This document shows, one piece after another, positions 50,138-59,792 of a DNA stretch of 64,000 nt; position 1 is the first letter of the stretch, and every line of letters starts with the position of its first letter. The stretch comes from Burkholderia sp. BCC1644 (GTDB taxonomy: Bacteria; Pseudomonadota; Gammaproteobacteria; Burkholderiales; Burkholderiaceae): contig NZ_CADFEI010000017.1 of assembly GCF_902833225.1 (NCBI RefSeq), positions 62,001-126,000 on the forward strand. The letters run 5' to 3'. A program made the position numbers and the translations under genes. Under the pieces are notes generated by a model. The model did not search any database. It saw only the letters and a program-made list of their open reading frames with translations, and was not told the origin of the DNA.

Positions 50138-51382
50138 TTACTGCACCGGCACCAGCTTGAAATCGACCGGCTTGCCGACCACGACCTTCTGCGGATTCGC
50201 GCCGAGCTGCCCCGTTTCGACATCGCGGCTGAACACGTAGAACGAGTCGCTGTCCTGGTTGCCGACGATCAGCCACTTGCCGGTCGGATCGATCAGGAAC
50301 TCGCGCGGCGTCTTGCCGAGGCTCGACTGGCGGCCGACCTGCTTCAGCCGGCCGTCGGCCTTGTCGACCGCGTAGATCACGAGATCGTTCGCGTCGCCGC
50401 GGTTGCTCACGTACAGGAAGCGGCCGTCCGGCGACAAATGGATCGCGCCGCCGCCGACCTTGCCCTTGAAGCCCGGCGCCGTCATCGACACCGTCTCGAC
50501 CGGCGTCAGCTTGCCGTCGTGATAGCCGAACACCTCGACCGACGCGTTGAGCTCGCTCGTCACGTACGCGAACCGGCCGTCGGCGCCGAACACCATGTGA
50601 CGCGGGCCCGAGCCGGCCTTCACCGGCGTGTAGCGCGTGTCGGTCGGGCTGATCAGCCCGCGGCTGCCGTCCACCGTGTAGCGGTAGCCGTAGATCTTGT
50701 CCGCGCCGAGATCCTGCACGAACAGGTAGCGGCCGTCCGGCGAAAACACCGTCGAGTGCACGTGCGCGCCATCCTGGCGGCCCTTCACGGGCCCCGTGCC
50801 TTCGTGGTGCACGGTCAGCACGGACGGGCCGACCGCGCCGTCGTCGCGCAGCGGAAACACCGCGAAGCTGCCGCCCGGATCCTTCGCGACCGAGTAGTTG
50901 GCCGTCACGAGGGTCTTGCCGTCCGGCGACAGCGCGAGATAGCAAGGATCGTTCCCTTCCGACGACACGCGGTCGATGAAGCTCAGCGCGCCCGTCTTCG
51001 CGTCGAAACGGAACGCGCTGACGCCGCCGCGCTGCGACGCGGGCCCGTCGTCGCCGGGCAGTTCGTTGACCGCGTAGACGGTGCGACCGTCGCGGCTCGG
51101 CAACAGGTACGACGGGTTCACGGTCTTTGCAGACGAGACGGGCGCGACGCTGCCGTTTTTAGTATCGAAGCGGTAAACATAAATGCCGTCGCTGCCGCCG
51201 CCCGTGTAGGTGCCGACCAGCAGGTTGTAGACGCCGTCGGCCGGTGCGGGCGATTGCTGCGCAAATGCGTGGGTCGCGGACAAGGAGAGCACGATCGCGA
51301 AACCTTTCATCCAGTGAGCGAGCCTAAGCGGGAACCCTCGTGTCGAAGCGCGTGCGTCACGCTCGCGTAAACGGTTGGGCAT
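50138..51382 (-). CDS. Secreted lactonase-family beta-propeller protein (6-phosphogluconolactonase fold)
   Basis: A 414-residue protein of the seven-bladed propeller family that includes YbhE/Pgl. Blade strings include NLLVGTYTGGGSDGIYVYRFD, PCYLALSPDGKTLVTANY, HVHSTVFSPDGRYLFVQDLG, GPRHMVFGADGRFAYVTSEL and AIHLSPDGRFLYVSNRG. A signal peptide is present (hydrophobic segment ending HAFAQQ), so it is exported and probably not the cytoplasmic pentose-phosphate enzyme. A strong AAGGAGGA ribosome-binding site marks the start at 51382; an internal Met at residue 25 is a possible signal-peptide start. It is divergent to the GH15 gene. Confidence 0.88.
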   Translation of the reverse strand: MPNRLRERDARASTRGFPLRLAHWMKGFAIVLSLSATHAFAQQSPAPADGVYNLLVGTYTGGGSDGIYVYRFDTKNGSVAPVSSAKTVNPSYLLPSRDGRTVYAVNELPGDDGPASQRGGVSAFRFDAKTGALSFIDRVSSEGNDPCYLALSPDGKTLVTANYSVAKDPGGSFAVFPLRDDGAVGPSVLTVHHEGTGPVKGRQDGAHVHSTVFSPDGRYLFVQDLGADKIYGYRYTVDGSRGLISPTDTRYTPVKAGSGPRHMVFGADGRFAYVTSELNASVEVFGYHDGKLTPVETVSMTAPGFKGKVGGGAIHLSPDGRFLYVSNRGDANDLVIYAVDKADGRLKQVGRQSSLGKTPREFLIDPTGKWLIVGNQDSDSFYVFSRDVETGQLGANPQKVVVGKPVDFKLVPVQ

Positions 51383-51547
51383 TGAATCCTCCTTGCATCG
51401 AGTCGCTTCAAGTGTTGAGATAGGACGAAACGCCGGCCGTTCATGCGCTCCGCCGCCCGGCCGAGTATACGGGGCGCGACGCCCGGGCGTGAAGCCCGGC
51501 CGCCGCCGTCCGCATTGTGAACTCGAATACCCAAGGATCGCCTGCCC

Positions 51548-53377
51548 ATGCCCGCCCTGATCGAAGACTACGCCCTCGTCGGCGACGGCCACACGGCCGC
51601 GCTGATCTCGAAAGACGGCTCCGTCGACTGGCTGTGCTGGCCCCGCTTCGATTCGGGCGCCTGCTTCGCGGCGCTTCTCGGCACGCCCGAGCACGGCCGC
51701 TGGCTGCTTGCTCCCGCTGCCGACGCCGCGATCACGCACACCACACGCCGCTATCGCGGCGACACGCTGATCCTCGAAACCGATTACGAAAGCGCCGACG
51801 GCGCCGTCACCGTGATCGACTTCATGCCGCCCGGCAACGGCTGGTCCGAACTGGTGCGGATCGTCGTCGGCCGCCACGGCACGATGAAGATGCGCATGGA
51901 GCTCGTGTTGCGCTTCGACTACGGTTTCTCGATCCCGTGGGTCACGCAACTGACCCGCGAGGACGGCATGAAGGCGATCGCGGGCCCCGACACCGTCGTG
52001 CTGCGCACGCCGGTGCCGCTCACCGGCAAGAATCTCCATACCCTCGCGGAATTCACGGTCAGCGCCGACGAGCGCGTGCCGTTCTCGCTCAGCTATGCGG
52101 CGTCGCACATGCGGCTGCCGCCCGCGCGCGATCCGCTGTCGATGCTCGCGCGCACCGAGAACTACTGGCTCGAATGGTCGGGCCGCTGCCAGGTGCAGGG
52201 CCGCTACGCGGCGGCCGTGCGCCGCTCGCTGATCACGCTGAAGGCGCTCGCGTACGAGCCGACCGGCGGCATCGTCGCGGCGCCGACCACGTCGCTGCCC
52301 GAGAAGATCGGCGGCAATCGCAACTGGGACTACCGCTACTGCTGGCTGCGCGACGCGACGATCACGCTGCTCGCGCTGATGCGCGGCGGCTACTACGACG
52401 AGGCGCGCGCGTGGCGTACCTGGCTCGGCCGCGTGATGGCCGGTTCGCCCGAGCAGATCCAGATCATGTACGGGATCGCCGGCGAGCGACGGCTGCCGGA
52501 AATGGAGCTCGACTGGCTGCCCGGCTATCAGGATTCGAAGCCGGTGCGCGTCGGCAACGGCGCCGCGAACCAGCTCCAGCTCGACGTGTTCGGCGAGGTG
52601 ATGGCCGCGCTGCACCTCGCGCGCGTGGGCGGCCTGCAGGCCGACGACACGGTCTGGTCCGTGCAGTGCGCGCTGCTCGACCATCTCGAGAAGATCTGGC
52701 AGGAACCCGACGAAGGGATCTGGGAAACGCGCGGCGGCCGCCTCCATTTCACGTTCTCGAAGGTGATGGCGTGGGTCGCGTTCGACCGCGCGATCAAGTC
52801 GGCGGAAATGTTCCGGCTGCCCGGCTCGCTCGACCGCTGGCGCGCGCTGCGCGAGCAGATCCATGCGGATGTCTGCGCCAACGCGTGGCACGAAGGCAAG
52901 CAGGCGTTCGCGCAGAGCTACGGCAGCGACGAACTCGACGCGAGCGTGCTGCTGATGCCGCTGCTCGGCTTCCTGCCGCCGGAAGACCCGCGCATCGTCG
53001 GCACGGTCGAGGCGATCGAGCGCGAATTGCTGCACGACGGGCTCGTGATGCGCTATCGGACGACCGATTACGACGACGGCCTGCCGCCCGGCGAAGGCAC
53101 GTTTCTCGCGTGCAGCTTCTGGCTGGTCGACAACTACGCGCTGCTCGGCCGGATCGACGACGCGCACCGGCTGTTCAGCCGGCTGCTCGCGCTGTCGAAC
53201 GACCTCGGGCTGCTCGCGGAGGAATACGATCCGGTCGCCGGGCGGCTCGTCGGGAACTTCCCGCAGGCGTTCTCCCACGTGGCGCTCGTGCATACCGCGA
53301 TGAACCTGATGCACCACGAGGAGGCCATGGCGCGGGCAGCCGGCCAGCCCGCGCCGGCCGTGGCGACGGGGCGTTGA
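51548..53377 (+). CDS. Glycoside hydrolase family 15 protein (glucoamylase/trehalase-like)
   Basis: A 609-residue cytoplasmic protein (no signal peptide) with the GH15 layout: N-terminal beta-sandwich starting LIEDYALVGDGHTAALISKDGSVDWLCWPRFDS, then an (alpha/alpha)6 barrel with GGNRNWDYRYCWLRDATIT near residues 254-272 and PDEGIWETRGG containing the likely catalytic acid Glu, and later LACSFWLVDNYALLGR with a further acidic site. Bacterial relatives hydrolyse trehalose or short alpha-glucans; which one cannot be decided here. It is divergent from the lactonase gene across a 165-base gap. Confidence 0.9.
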   Translation: MPALIEDYALVGDGHTAALISKDGSVDWLCWPRFDSGACFAALLGTPEHGRWLLAPAADAAITHTTRRYRGDTLILETDYESADGAVTVIDFMPPGNGWSELVRIVVGRHGTMKMRMELVLRFDYGFSIPWVTQLTREDGMKAIAGPDTVVLRTPVPLTGKNLHTLAEFTVSADERVPFSLSYAASHMRLPPARDPLSMLARTENYWLEWSGRCQVQGRYAAAVRRSLITLKALAYEPTGGIVAAPTTSLPEKIGGNRNWDYRYCWLRDATITLLALMRGGYYDEARAWRTWLGRVMAGSPEQIQIMYGIAGERRLPEMELDWLPGYQDSKPVRVGNGAANQLQLDVFGEVMAALHLARVGGLQADDTVWSVQCALLDHLEKIWQEPDEGIWETRGGRLHFTFSKVMAWVAFDRAIKSAEMFRLPGSLDRWRALREQIHADVCANAWHEGKQAFAQSYGSDELDASVLLMPLLGFLPPEDPRIVGTVEAIERELLHDGLVMRYRTTDYDDGLPPGEGTFLACSFWLVDNYALLGRIDDAHRLFSRLLALSNDLGLLAEEYDPVAGRLVGNFPQAFSHVALVHTAMNLMHHEEAMARAAGQPAPAVATGR

Positions 53378-53453
53378 CGGGGGGCCGGACGGGTGCGCGG
53401 GCGGCTTGGTCAGAGATCGTCAAATCGCAAAATTTTGATGAAAAATCGGGGAA

Positions 53454-53520
53454 ATGTTGCATTGCACCACCCATCGTTGTCCGATATGATCGACGCGATT
53501 GTCCGGCCGCAGTGCAACAT
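53454..53520 (+). promoter_or_regulatory. phaZ: phaZ promoter with overlapping TTGCA repeats
   Basis: A TTGCAC (53462-53467) and a TATGAT (53485-53490) are separated by exactly 17 bases, the best sigma70 promoter in the window, starting about 105 bases before phaZ. Overlapping the -35 is ATGTTGCATTGCAC (53454-53467), and its inverted partner GTGCAACAT lies at 53512-53520. These TGC/GCA repeats look like a regulator site, for example of the PHA regulator PhaR; that identity is inference. Confidence 0.65.
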
Positions 53521-53600
53521 GGCCGGCCGCTGACCCCCACGGCACGCCGCGACGCCCCACGCCGCCCTTGCGCACCGTCCCCCACGCGGGAGTAGTCTGC

Positions 53601-55082
53601 ATGCTTTACCAACTGCATGAATTCCAGCGCGCCATGCTGAGCCCGCTGACGGCCTGGGCCCAGGCCGCGTCCAAATCGTTCGCCAACCCGTCCAGCCCGT
53701 TCTCGCTGATGCCCGGCGCAACGCGGATGGCCGCCGCGTACGAACTGATGTACCGGCTCGGCAAGGATTACGAGAAGCCCGAATTCAACATTCATCAGAT
53801 CGTCAAGGACGGCCACAACATTCCGATCGTCGAGCAGACGATCGTCGAGAAGCCGTTCTGCCGGCTGCTGCGCTTCAAGCGCTATTCCGACGACGCCGAT
53901 GCCGTCACGCAACTGAAGGACGAGCCGGTCGTGCTGGTCTGCGCGCCGCTGTCGGGCCATCACTCGACGCTGCTGCGCGACACGGTGCGCACGCTGCTGC
54001 AGGATCACAAGGTCTACATCACCGACTGGATCGACGCGCGGATGGTGCCGATCGAGACGGGTCCGTTCCACCTGCACGACTACATCGCGTACATCCAGGA
54101 ATTCATCCGTCACATCGGCGCGCGCAACCTGCACGTGATCTCGGTGTGCCAGCCGACGGTGCCGGTACTGGCGGCGATCTCGCTGATGGCGAGCCGCGGC
54201 GAGGATACGCCGCTCACGATGACGATGATGGGCGGCCCGATCGACGCCCGCCGCAGTCCGACGTCGGTGAACTCGCTCGCGACGCAGCACTCGACCGCGT
54301 GGTTCGAGAACAACGTGATCCACACGGTGCCCGCGAACTATCCGGGCGAAGGCCGCCAGGTGTATCCGGGCTTCCTGCAGCACACGGGCTTCGTCGCGAT
54401 GAACCCGGAACGGCACGCGCAATCGCACTGGGATTTCTACCAGAGCCTGCTGCGCGGTGACGAGGAAGACGCCGAGGCGCACCGCCGCTTCTATGACGAG
54501 TACAACGCCGTGCTCGACATGGCCGCCGAGTACTACCTCGAGACGATCCGCGTCGTGTTCCAGGAGTTCCGGCTCGCGGAAGGCACGTGGGATGTCGAAG
54601 GCGAGCGCGTGCGGCCGCAGGACATCAAGCACACCGCGCTGATGACGATCGAAGGCGAACTCGACGACATCTCGGGCAGCGGCCAGACGCACGTCGCGCA
54701 CGAGCTGTGCACGGGCATCCCGCAAGACGATCGCCGCAGCCTGACCGCCGAGAAGTGCGGCCACTACGGGATCTTCTCGGGCCGCCGCTGGCGCACGATC
54801 ATCTACCCGCAGCTGCGCGATTTCATCCGCGAGCATGCCCCTGAGCCGAAGCACGGCGCGACGAAGGATCATCCGGACACGCCGGCGACCACGACGCTCG
54901 CGGCCGTACCGGCCGCCAACGCGCCGGCCGAAGCGACGCGCGCCACGGTAGCGAAGCGCACGCGCGCGAAGGCGCCGGCCAAGGCTGCCACCGCCGCAGC
55001 CCCCGCAAAGGCCGCTCCGGCAGCGAAGCGTGCCGCCAGCACGCCGCGCGCAAAAACCGTTCGCACGCGCAAGGCCGCCTGA
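53601..55082 (+). CDS. phaZ: Intracellular PHB depolymerase
   Basis: A 493-residue alpha/beta hydrolase that degrades stored polyhydroxybutyrate granules. It starts [20 protein letters not shown] and has the active-site cysteine C183 in [10 protein letters not shown], the same position as in Cupriavidus necator PhaZ1, plus [16 protein letters not shown] and [13 protein letters not shown] with the catalytic His. Beyond about residue 411 there is an extra tail of some 80 residues rich in Ala, Lys, Arg, Pro and Thr that the classical 419-residue enzyme lacks. GGGAG lies 9 bases before the start. It is monocistronic with its own promoter and terminator. Confidence 0.93.
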   Translation: MLYQLHEFQRAMLSPLTAWAQAASKSFANPSSPFSLMPGATRMAAAYELMYRLGKDYEKPEFNIHQIVKDGHNIPIVEQTIVEKPFCRLLRFKRYSDDADAVTQLKDEPVVLVCAPLSGHHSTLLRDTVRTLLQDHKVYITDWIDARMVPIETGPFHLHDYIAYIQEFIRHIGARNLHVISVCQPTVPVLAAISLMASRGEDTPLTMTMMGGPIDARRSPTSVNSLATQHSTAWFENNVIHTVPANYPGEGRQVYPGFLQHTGFVAMNPERHAQSHWDFYQSLLRGDEEDAEAHRRFYDEYNAVLDMAAEYYLETIRVVFQEFRLAEGTWDVEGERVRPQDIKHTALMTIEGELDDISGSGQTHVAHELCTGIPQDDRRSLTAEKCGHYGIFSGRRWRTIIYPQLRDFIREHAPEPKHGATKDHPDTPATTTLAAVPAANAPAEATRATVAKRTRAKAPAKAATAAAPAKAAPAAKRAASTPRAKTVRTRKAA

Positions 55083-55100
55083 CGCATCGCGTTCCGACGA

Positions 55101-55137
55101 AAAAACGCCGCCGTTGCCTGCGCACGGCGGCGTTTTT
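55101..55137. terminator. Bidirectional terminator between phaZ and the TetR gene
   Basis: A perfect 14-bp stem (AAAAACGCCGCCGT and its complement, 9-base loop) with A and T runs at its ends works for both converging genes. Confidence 0.88.
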
Positions 55138-55155
55138 ACATCCGGCGGCCGCGCG

Positions 55156-55788
55156 TCAGCGCCGCAGCAGATATGCGAGCAGCACCTCGGTGTTCATCCG
55201 GACCATCTCCGCGCGCTCGTCGGTGTCGGTGAAGTCGCGGCCGAGCGTCGCGGCAAGCGTGAAGCGGTTCGACACGATGTAGTAGCCGAGCCCCGACAGC
55301 GTCACGTAGAAGCGCAGCGGATCGACGTCGCCGCGGAACAGCCCGGCCTTCTGGCCGCGCATCAGCACGTTGCCGAGCTTCGCGACGATCGGCGACATCA
55401 TCTCGCGGATCCGCGTCGACTTGTGCAGGTAGCGGGCTTCGTGCAGGTTCTCGTTGTTGATGAGCCTGAGCAGTTCCGGATGGTCGCGGTAGTAGTCCCA
55501 AACGAAATGCGCGAGCCGCGTGACGGCCTCGACCGGCGCGACGCCGTCGAGATCGAGCACACGCTCGGCCTCGGTCAGCGCGGAGAACGCGTGTTCGAGC
55601 ACGGCCGTGAACAACTGCTCCTTGCTGCCGAAGTAGTAATAGAGCATGCGCTCGTTGGTTTCGGCCCGGCGCGCAATCTGGTCGACGCGTGCGCCGAACA
55701 GCCCTCCACTCGCGAACTCTTCGGCTGCCGCCATCAGGATGCGGCGGCGCGTACCTTCAGGATCTCTTTTGATTTTTGGCTGATTCAT
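55156..55788 (-). CDS. TetR/AcrR family transcriptional regulator
   Basis: A 210-residue regulator. The N-terminal DNA-binding part has [47 protein letters not shown] (a typical TetR helix-turn-helix, about 15-60). The C-terminal ligand domain includes [19 protein letters not shown] and [20 protein letters not shown], which recalls regulators of fatty-acid or aromatic degradation genes. No operon partner is adjacent. It converges with phaZ and is divergent from rsxB; its target is not evident. Confidence 0.88.
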   Translation of the reverse strand: MNQPKIKRDPEGTRRRILMAAAEEFASGGLFGARVDQIARRAETNERMLYYYFGSKEQLFTAVLEHAFSALTEAERVLDLDGVAPVEAVTRLAHFVWDYYRDHPELLRLINNENLHEARYLHKSTRIREMMSPIVAKLGNVLMRGQKAGLFRGDVDPLRFYVTLSGLGYYIVSNRFTLAATLGRDFTDTDERAEMVRMNTEVLLAYLLRR

Positions 55789-56040
55789 GGTGGCGTTTTG
55801 CTATGTGAGCCGCTTGATCCGGACCGGCACCCCCACCGCCTTGGCGCCGGCCGCCCTGGAACGGGCGCGCCGCGTGCGGCCGCCCTCCTGCTGAGCCCCT
55901 GCAAAAAAGCGGTTCGATTATGCGCACAGACGGCGTCCAGCGCAATGCGGGAAATCGGCGATAATCGAGCTTTGGCAAACCTTTCCGGCTGCGTCCGACG
56001 CGGCCGAGAGCCATTCGGCGCCGCTGCGCCCGCTGTCACC

Positions 56041-56952
56041 GTGACCGACTCCAAAACACTCGCGGATCGCATCGAAGATCTGCTTCCCCAGACGCAATGC
56101 ACGAAGTGCGGCTATAACGGCTGCCGTCCGTACGCCGAGGCGATTGCCGCCGGCGACGCGAACTACAACCAGTGCCCGCCCGGCGGCGCCGAAGGCATCG
56201 CGCGTCTCGCGGGCCTGCTCGGCAAGCAGGTGATTCCGCTGAATCCCGTCAATGGCAGCGAGCATCCGCGCGCGGTCGCCTTCATCGACGAAAGCCTGTG
56301 CATCGGCTGCACGCTGTGCATGCAGGCGTGCCCGGTCGACGCGATCGTCGGCGCGCCGAAGCAGATGCACACGATCATCGAAGCACAGTGCACCGGCTGC
56401 GATCTGTGCGTGCCGCCCTGCCCGGTCGACTGCATCGCGATGCTGCCGGTGACCGGCGATCGTACGGGCTGGGATGCGTGGTCGCAGGAGCAGGCCGACG
56501 CCGCGCGCGAACGCCACGACCTCCGGCTCGCCCGCCAGCGTCGCGAACGCGAAGCCGCCGAAGCACGCGCCGCCGCCCGCCGCGCGGCCAGTGCCGCGAA
56601 ACCGGCCGCGGAACAGCAACCCGCGGCACAGCCGGACGCCCCCGCTGCCGCGCCGGTCGCTGACGACGCCGAAGCGAAGAAACGCGCGATCATCGCCGCC
56701 GCGCTCGAACGCGCGCGCAAGAAGAAGGAAGAACTGTCCGGGCAAGGCGCCGGGCCGAAGAACACCGAAGGTGTGAGCACGGCCGTCCAGGCGCAGATCG
56801 ACGCGGCCGAGGCGCGCCGCAAACGGCTCGCCGAGCAGCAGGCGCAACGCGACGCCGACGCCGCGGCCGCAGGCGGCAACGATCAAGAGAACGGCGCAGG
56901 CAACGACGACCCAGGCAGCCCATCCGCGCCGCCCGACCAGAACGCTCCATGA
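56041..56952 (+). CDS. rsxB: RnfB/RsxB-type ferredoxin with long Ala-rich tail
   Basis: A 303-residue protein. The Fe-S domain starts [29 protein letters not shown] with a CxxCxxxxC-type cluster, followed by two 4Fe-4S motifs, [12 protein letters not shown] and [12 protein letters not shown]. After about residue 140 comes a charged, Ala-rich coiled-coil-like tail. No N-terminal transmembrane helix and no other rnf genes are near, so it is an orphan as in other beta-proteobacteria, probably an electron donor in the cytoplasm. I start it at GTG 56041 by homology; a GATAAT at 55960-55965 may be its -10. Its stop overlaps nth as ATGA. Confidence 0.88.
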   Translation: MTDSKTLADRIEDLLPQTQCTKCGYNGCRPYAEAIAAGDANYNQCPPGGAEGIARLAGLLGKQVIPLNPVNGSEHPRAVAFIDESLCIGCTLCMQACPVDAIVGAPKQMHTIIEAQCTGCDLCVPPCPVDCIAMLPVTGDRTGWDAWSQEQADAARERHDLRLARQRREREAAEARAAARRAASAAKPAAEQQPAAQPDAPAAAPVADDAEAKKRAIIAAALERARKKKEELSGQGAGPKNTEGVSTAVQAQIDAAEARRKRLAEQQAQRDADAAAAGGNDQENGAGNDDPGSPSAPPDQNAP

Positions 56953-57593
56953 ACGCCAGCAAACGACGCGCGATCTACGAAACGCTGCAGAGCCTCAATC
57001 CGCATCCGACCACCGAGCTCGAATACTCGACGCCGTTCGAGTTGCTGATCGCCGTGATGCTGTCCGCGCAGGCGACCGACGTGTCGGTCAACAAGGCGAT
57101 GCGGAAGATGTTCCCGGTCGCGAACACCCCGCGACAAATCGTCGCGCTTGGCGAAGAAGGCGTCACCGAGTACATCAAGACGATCGGGCTGTACCGCACC
57201 AAGGCCAAGAACGTGGTCGCGACGTGCCGGATCCTGCTCGACCGCTACGACGGCGAAGTGCCGGCCGATCGCGACGCGCTCGAAGGCTTGCCGGGCGTCG
57301 GCCGCAAGACCGCGAACGTCGTGCTGAACACTGCGTTCGGCCAGCCGACGATCGCGGTCGACACGCATATCTTCCGCGTCGCGAACCGCACGGGGCTCGC
57401 GCCGGGCAAGGACGTGCGGGCCGTCGAGGCCGCCCTCGAGAAATTCACGCCGAAGGAATTCCTGCAGGACGCGCATCACTGGCTGATCCTGCACGGACGC
57501 TATGTATGCAAGGCGCGCAAGCCCGAATGCTGGCACTGCGTGATCGAGCCGCTGTGCGAATTCCGGCCGAAAACGCCGCCGCCCAACGAATAA
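56949..57593 (+). CDS. nth: Endonuclease III, DNA glycosylase/AP lyase
   Basis: A 214-residue enzyme that removes oxidised pyrimidines. The helix-hairpin-helix [13 protein letters not shown] (catalytic Lys within) is followed by the catalytic Asp in [11 protein letters not shown]. The 4Fe-4S cluster cysteines C187, C194, C197 and C203 show the C-x6-C-x2-C-x5-C pattern. It overlaps the stop of rsxB by 4 bases. The same coupling of an RnfB-type ferredoxin with nth occurs widely and suggests a role in delivering electrons or clusters to Nth, which is inference. Confidence 0.96.
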   Translation: MNASKRRAIYETLQSLNPHPTTELEYSTPFELLIAVMLSAQATDVSVNKAMRKMFPVANTPRQIVALGEEGVTEYIKTIGLYRTKAKNVVATCRILLDRYDGEVPADRDALEGLPGVGRKTANVVLNTAFGQPTIAVDTHIFRVANRTGLAPGKDVRAVEAALEKFTPKEFLQDAHHWLILHGRYVCKARKPECWHCVIEPLCEFRPKTPPPNE

Positions 57594-57696
57594 GCGTCAG
57601 GCGCGAGGACTCGCGCGGCGCCGGCCGATCGAACCGCGTCGGCACGGCCCGGATCCGTGGGCGCCGTCGCGCCGCGCGCGGCTCGCCCGCTTCCGG

Positions 57697-58626
57697 CTAC
57701 GCATTGGACGTCGCCGTCGCATCGTCGGCGGCCGCGCCACCCGCCCGCACGAGCGCCAGCACCGCGGCCAGAATCGCGACGCCGCCCGCCCACTGCAGCG
57801 GCGACAACGCTTCCCCGAACAGCAACGCCGCGAGCGCAACCGTCACGACCGGTTCGAGCGTCGACAGCATCGACGTCCGCGCGGCCCCGAGCCGCTCGAG
57901 CCCGGCGAAAAACGCGAGCATGGCCGCAACCGTCGACACGAGCGCGATCGCGAGCATCGACGCCCAGCCGCCGCCCGTCGCGGGCCAGCGCGGCGGCGCG
58001 CCGAACGCGGCCGTCCGCACGACGGCGATCACCACGAGCGTGGCGGTCGCCGACAGGCAGATGATCGCCGTCGTCGCGAGCGGATCGACGCCGCGCGTCG
58101 CCTTCGTGCCGCCGACGATGTACAGCGAATAGATCACCGCGGCCGCCAGTGCGAGCGCGATCCCGAGCGGCTCGCCATGCCCGCCGCCGACCATCAGCGC
58201 GGAACCCGCGACGCACAGCACGAGCGCGACGGCCTTCGCGCGCGTCAGGCGCTCGCCGAGCCACCACGCTGCCAGCAGCGTGACGAACGCCGGGTACAGG
58301 TACAGCAGCAGCGCGACGAGGCTCGCCTGCGCGTGCTGCAGCGCGCTGAAATAGCAGAACGACTGCCCGACGTAGCCGACCGTGCCCATTGCCACGAGCG
58401 GCGCGAGCGCGCGGCCGCGCGGCCACGCGACGCGACGGTGCCGTGCGATCGCGGCGAGCACCGCGCCGCCGATCGCGAAGCGCACGATCAGCAGCCCGAG
58501 CACGTCGACGCCGGCCGCATACGCGTAGCGGCCGAAGATCGCCATCGCGCCGAACGCGGCGGCAGACAGCGCGACGTAGAGCGTGCCCTGCAGGGCGGCG
58601 GACGATGGGCGGGCGGTGGCGGTCAT
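57697..58626 (-). CDS. EamA family (DMT superfamily) transporter
   Basis: A 309-residue protein with ten hydrophobic segments forming two EamA repeats: AFGAMAIFGRYAYAAGVDVLGLLIVRFAIGG in the first and AMLAFFAGLERLGAARTSMLSTLEPVVTVALAALLFGEALSPLQWAGG in the second. Members export amino acids or other metabolites. Substrate unknown. It converges on nth with about 100 bases between and no clear terminator. Upstream it faces DUF1841 divergently. Confidence 0.9.
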   Translation of the reverse strand: MTATARPSSAALQGTLYVALSAAAFGAMAIFGRYAYAAGVDVLGLLIVRFAIGGAVLAAIARHRRVAWPRGRALAPLVAMGTVGYVGQSFCYFSALQHAQASLVALLLYLYPAFVTLLAAWWLGERLTRAKAVALVLCVAGSALMVGGGHGEPLGIALALAAAVIYSLYIVGGTKATRGVDPLATTAIICLSATATLVVIAVVRTAAFGAPPRWPATGGGWASMLAIALVSTVAAMLAFFAGLERLGAARTSMLSTLEPVVTVALAALLFGEALSPLQWAGGVAILAAVLALVRAGGAAADDATATSNA

Positions 58627-58850
58627 GACGAAACGGGCGAGCGAGGCGCCGGGGCGGGAATCGTCGGAGTGTAGCGGCGCGACGGCCGCCGGCCTAGCCC
58701 CCGCTTACCCGGTGCGCAGCGCCTTGCGGGGCAGTCGCGGCGGGCCTGCGCGGCGCCGCCCGTCCCGGCCCGCCGCCAGCGCCGTCCGCCGACCCGGCGT
58801 ACAATGCCCGACGCGGCATGAGGCCGCCCGAATCACGACGCTTCCCCACC

Positions 58851-59285
58851 ATGTTCAATCCAAGCCGCGACGAAGTGCGTCGCTTTTTCACCGAGACCTG
58901 GCGCAAGCAGCGCGCGGGCGAGATCCTGACGCCGCTGGAAGCGATGGCAGCCGACTGGATCATCGAGCATCCCGAATACCACGACGAACTCGCCGATGCG
59001 GATGGCGCGGCCGCGCGCAACTACACGCCCGAGGAAGGCCGCACGAACCCGTTCCTGCACCTGTCGATGCACCTCGCGATCAGCGAGCAGCTGTCGATCG
59101 ACCAGCCGCCCGGCATCCGCGCCGCGCACGACAAGCTGGCCGCCAAGCTCGACTCGACCCACGACGCGCAGCACGCGATCATGGAATGCCTCGGCGAGAC
59201 GATCTGGGAAGCGCAGCGCACGAACACGCCGCCCGATACCGACGCGTACCTGCAGCGCATCCTGCGCCGCGCGTCGCGCGACTGA
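58851..59285 (+). CDS. DUF1841 family protein
   Basis: A 144-residue soluble protein starting MFNPSRDEVRRFFTETWRK. Conserved strings are GEILTPLEAMAADWIIEHPEYH, NPFLHLSMHLAISEQLSIDQP and AHDAQHAIMECLGE-like HDAQHAIMECLGETIWEAQR, typical of DUF1841. It has several His residues that could bind metal. Function unknown. I start at 58851 because the next upstream ATG (58818) adds a non-conserved Arg/Pro stretch. Confidence 0.88.
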   Translation: MFNPSRDEVRRFFTETWRKQRAGEILTPLEAMAADWIIEHPEYHDELADADGAAARNYTPEEGRTNPFLHLSMHLAISEQLSIDQPPGIRAAHDKLAAKLDSTHDAQHAIMECLGETIWEAQRTNTPPDTDAYLQRILRRASRD

Positions 59286-59332
59286 GCGCGCGGGCCCGGC
59301 ACACCGGCGCCCGGGCAGGCCCGGTCGCGGAC

Positions 59333-59364
59333 AAAAAAATACCCCGCCGAGGCGGGGTATTTTT
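59333..59364. terminator. Bidirectional terminator between DUF1841 and the cytochrome genes
   Basis: A perfect 14-bp stem AAAAATACCCCGCC with its complement, separated by GA, with T runs in both directions. It serves DUF1841 (plus) and the cytochrome c genes (minus). Confidence 0.9.
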
Positions 59365-59393
59365 GCTGCACGGGCCCGTGAGGCCCGGCACGC

Positions 59394-59753
59394 TTACTTC
59401 TTGAACACGAGATCGGTTTCTTTCAGCGACTCGATGTAGGACGCGATGTCCTTCATGTCGCTGACCGACAGGCTCTGCACCTGTGCCTGCATGATCGCAT
59501 TGTTGCGACCGAGCAGCGGGTTCGTCAGGCCCATCTGGTACTGGCGCATCGCCCACACGAGGTAGTCGGCATGCTGGCCGGCGAGGCGCGGATATTCGGC
59601 GTTGATCGGCTTGTTCATCTGCGCGCCATGGCAGGCGGCACAGTTGTGCGACTCGACCAGCTCCTTGCCCTTCGTGATGTCCGCTGCGTGCGCGGTACCG
59701 ATCGCGAGGCCGGCCACCAGTGCCACCGCCGCCGTCTTGAATGCGTTGTTCAT
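59394..59753 (-). CDS. Periplasmic cytochrome c, class I
   Basis: A 119-residue single-heme cytochrome with a signal peptide (cleaved after AHA), heme site CAACH (38-42) and LSVSDMKDIASYIESL as the C-terminal helix. RLAGQHADYLVWAMRQYQMG resembles one half of cytochrome c4. It is 39 bases downstream of a related cytochrome gene and probably cotranscribed. Together they look like a split c4-type electron carrier pair feeding a terminal oxidase; the partner is not in the window. Confidence 0.9.
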   Translation of the reverse strand: MNNAFKTAAVALVAGLAIGTAHAADITKGKELVESHNCAACHGAQMNKPINAEYPRLAGQHADYLVWAMRQYQMGLTNPLLGRNNAIMQAQVQSLSVSDMKDIASYIESLKETDLVFKK

Positions 59754-59792
59754 GAATGCTCCTGTCCCGCCGGAGAGACCGGCGGCGCGCGC

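Noticed and set aside
50138-51382. Cytoplasmic 6-phosphogluconolactonase of the pentose phosphate pathway
   Set aside because: The protein has a signal peptide, so it is exported; the family fold is shared but this role is unlikely.
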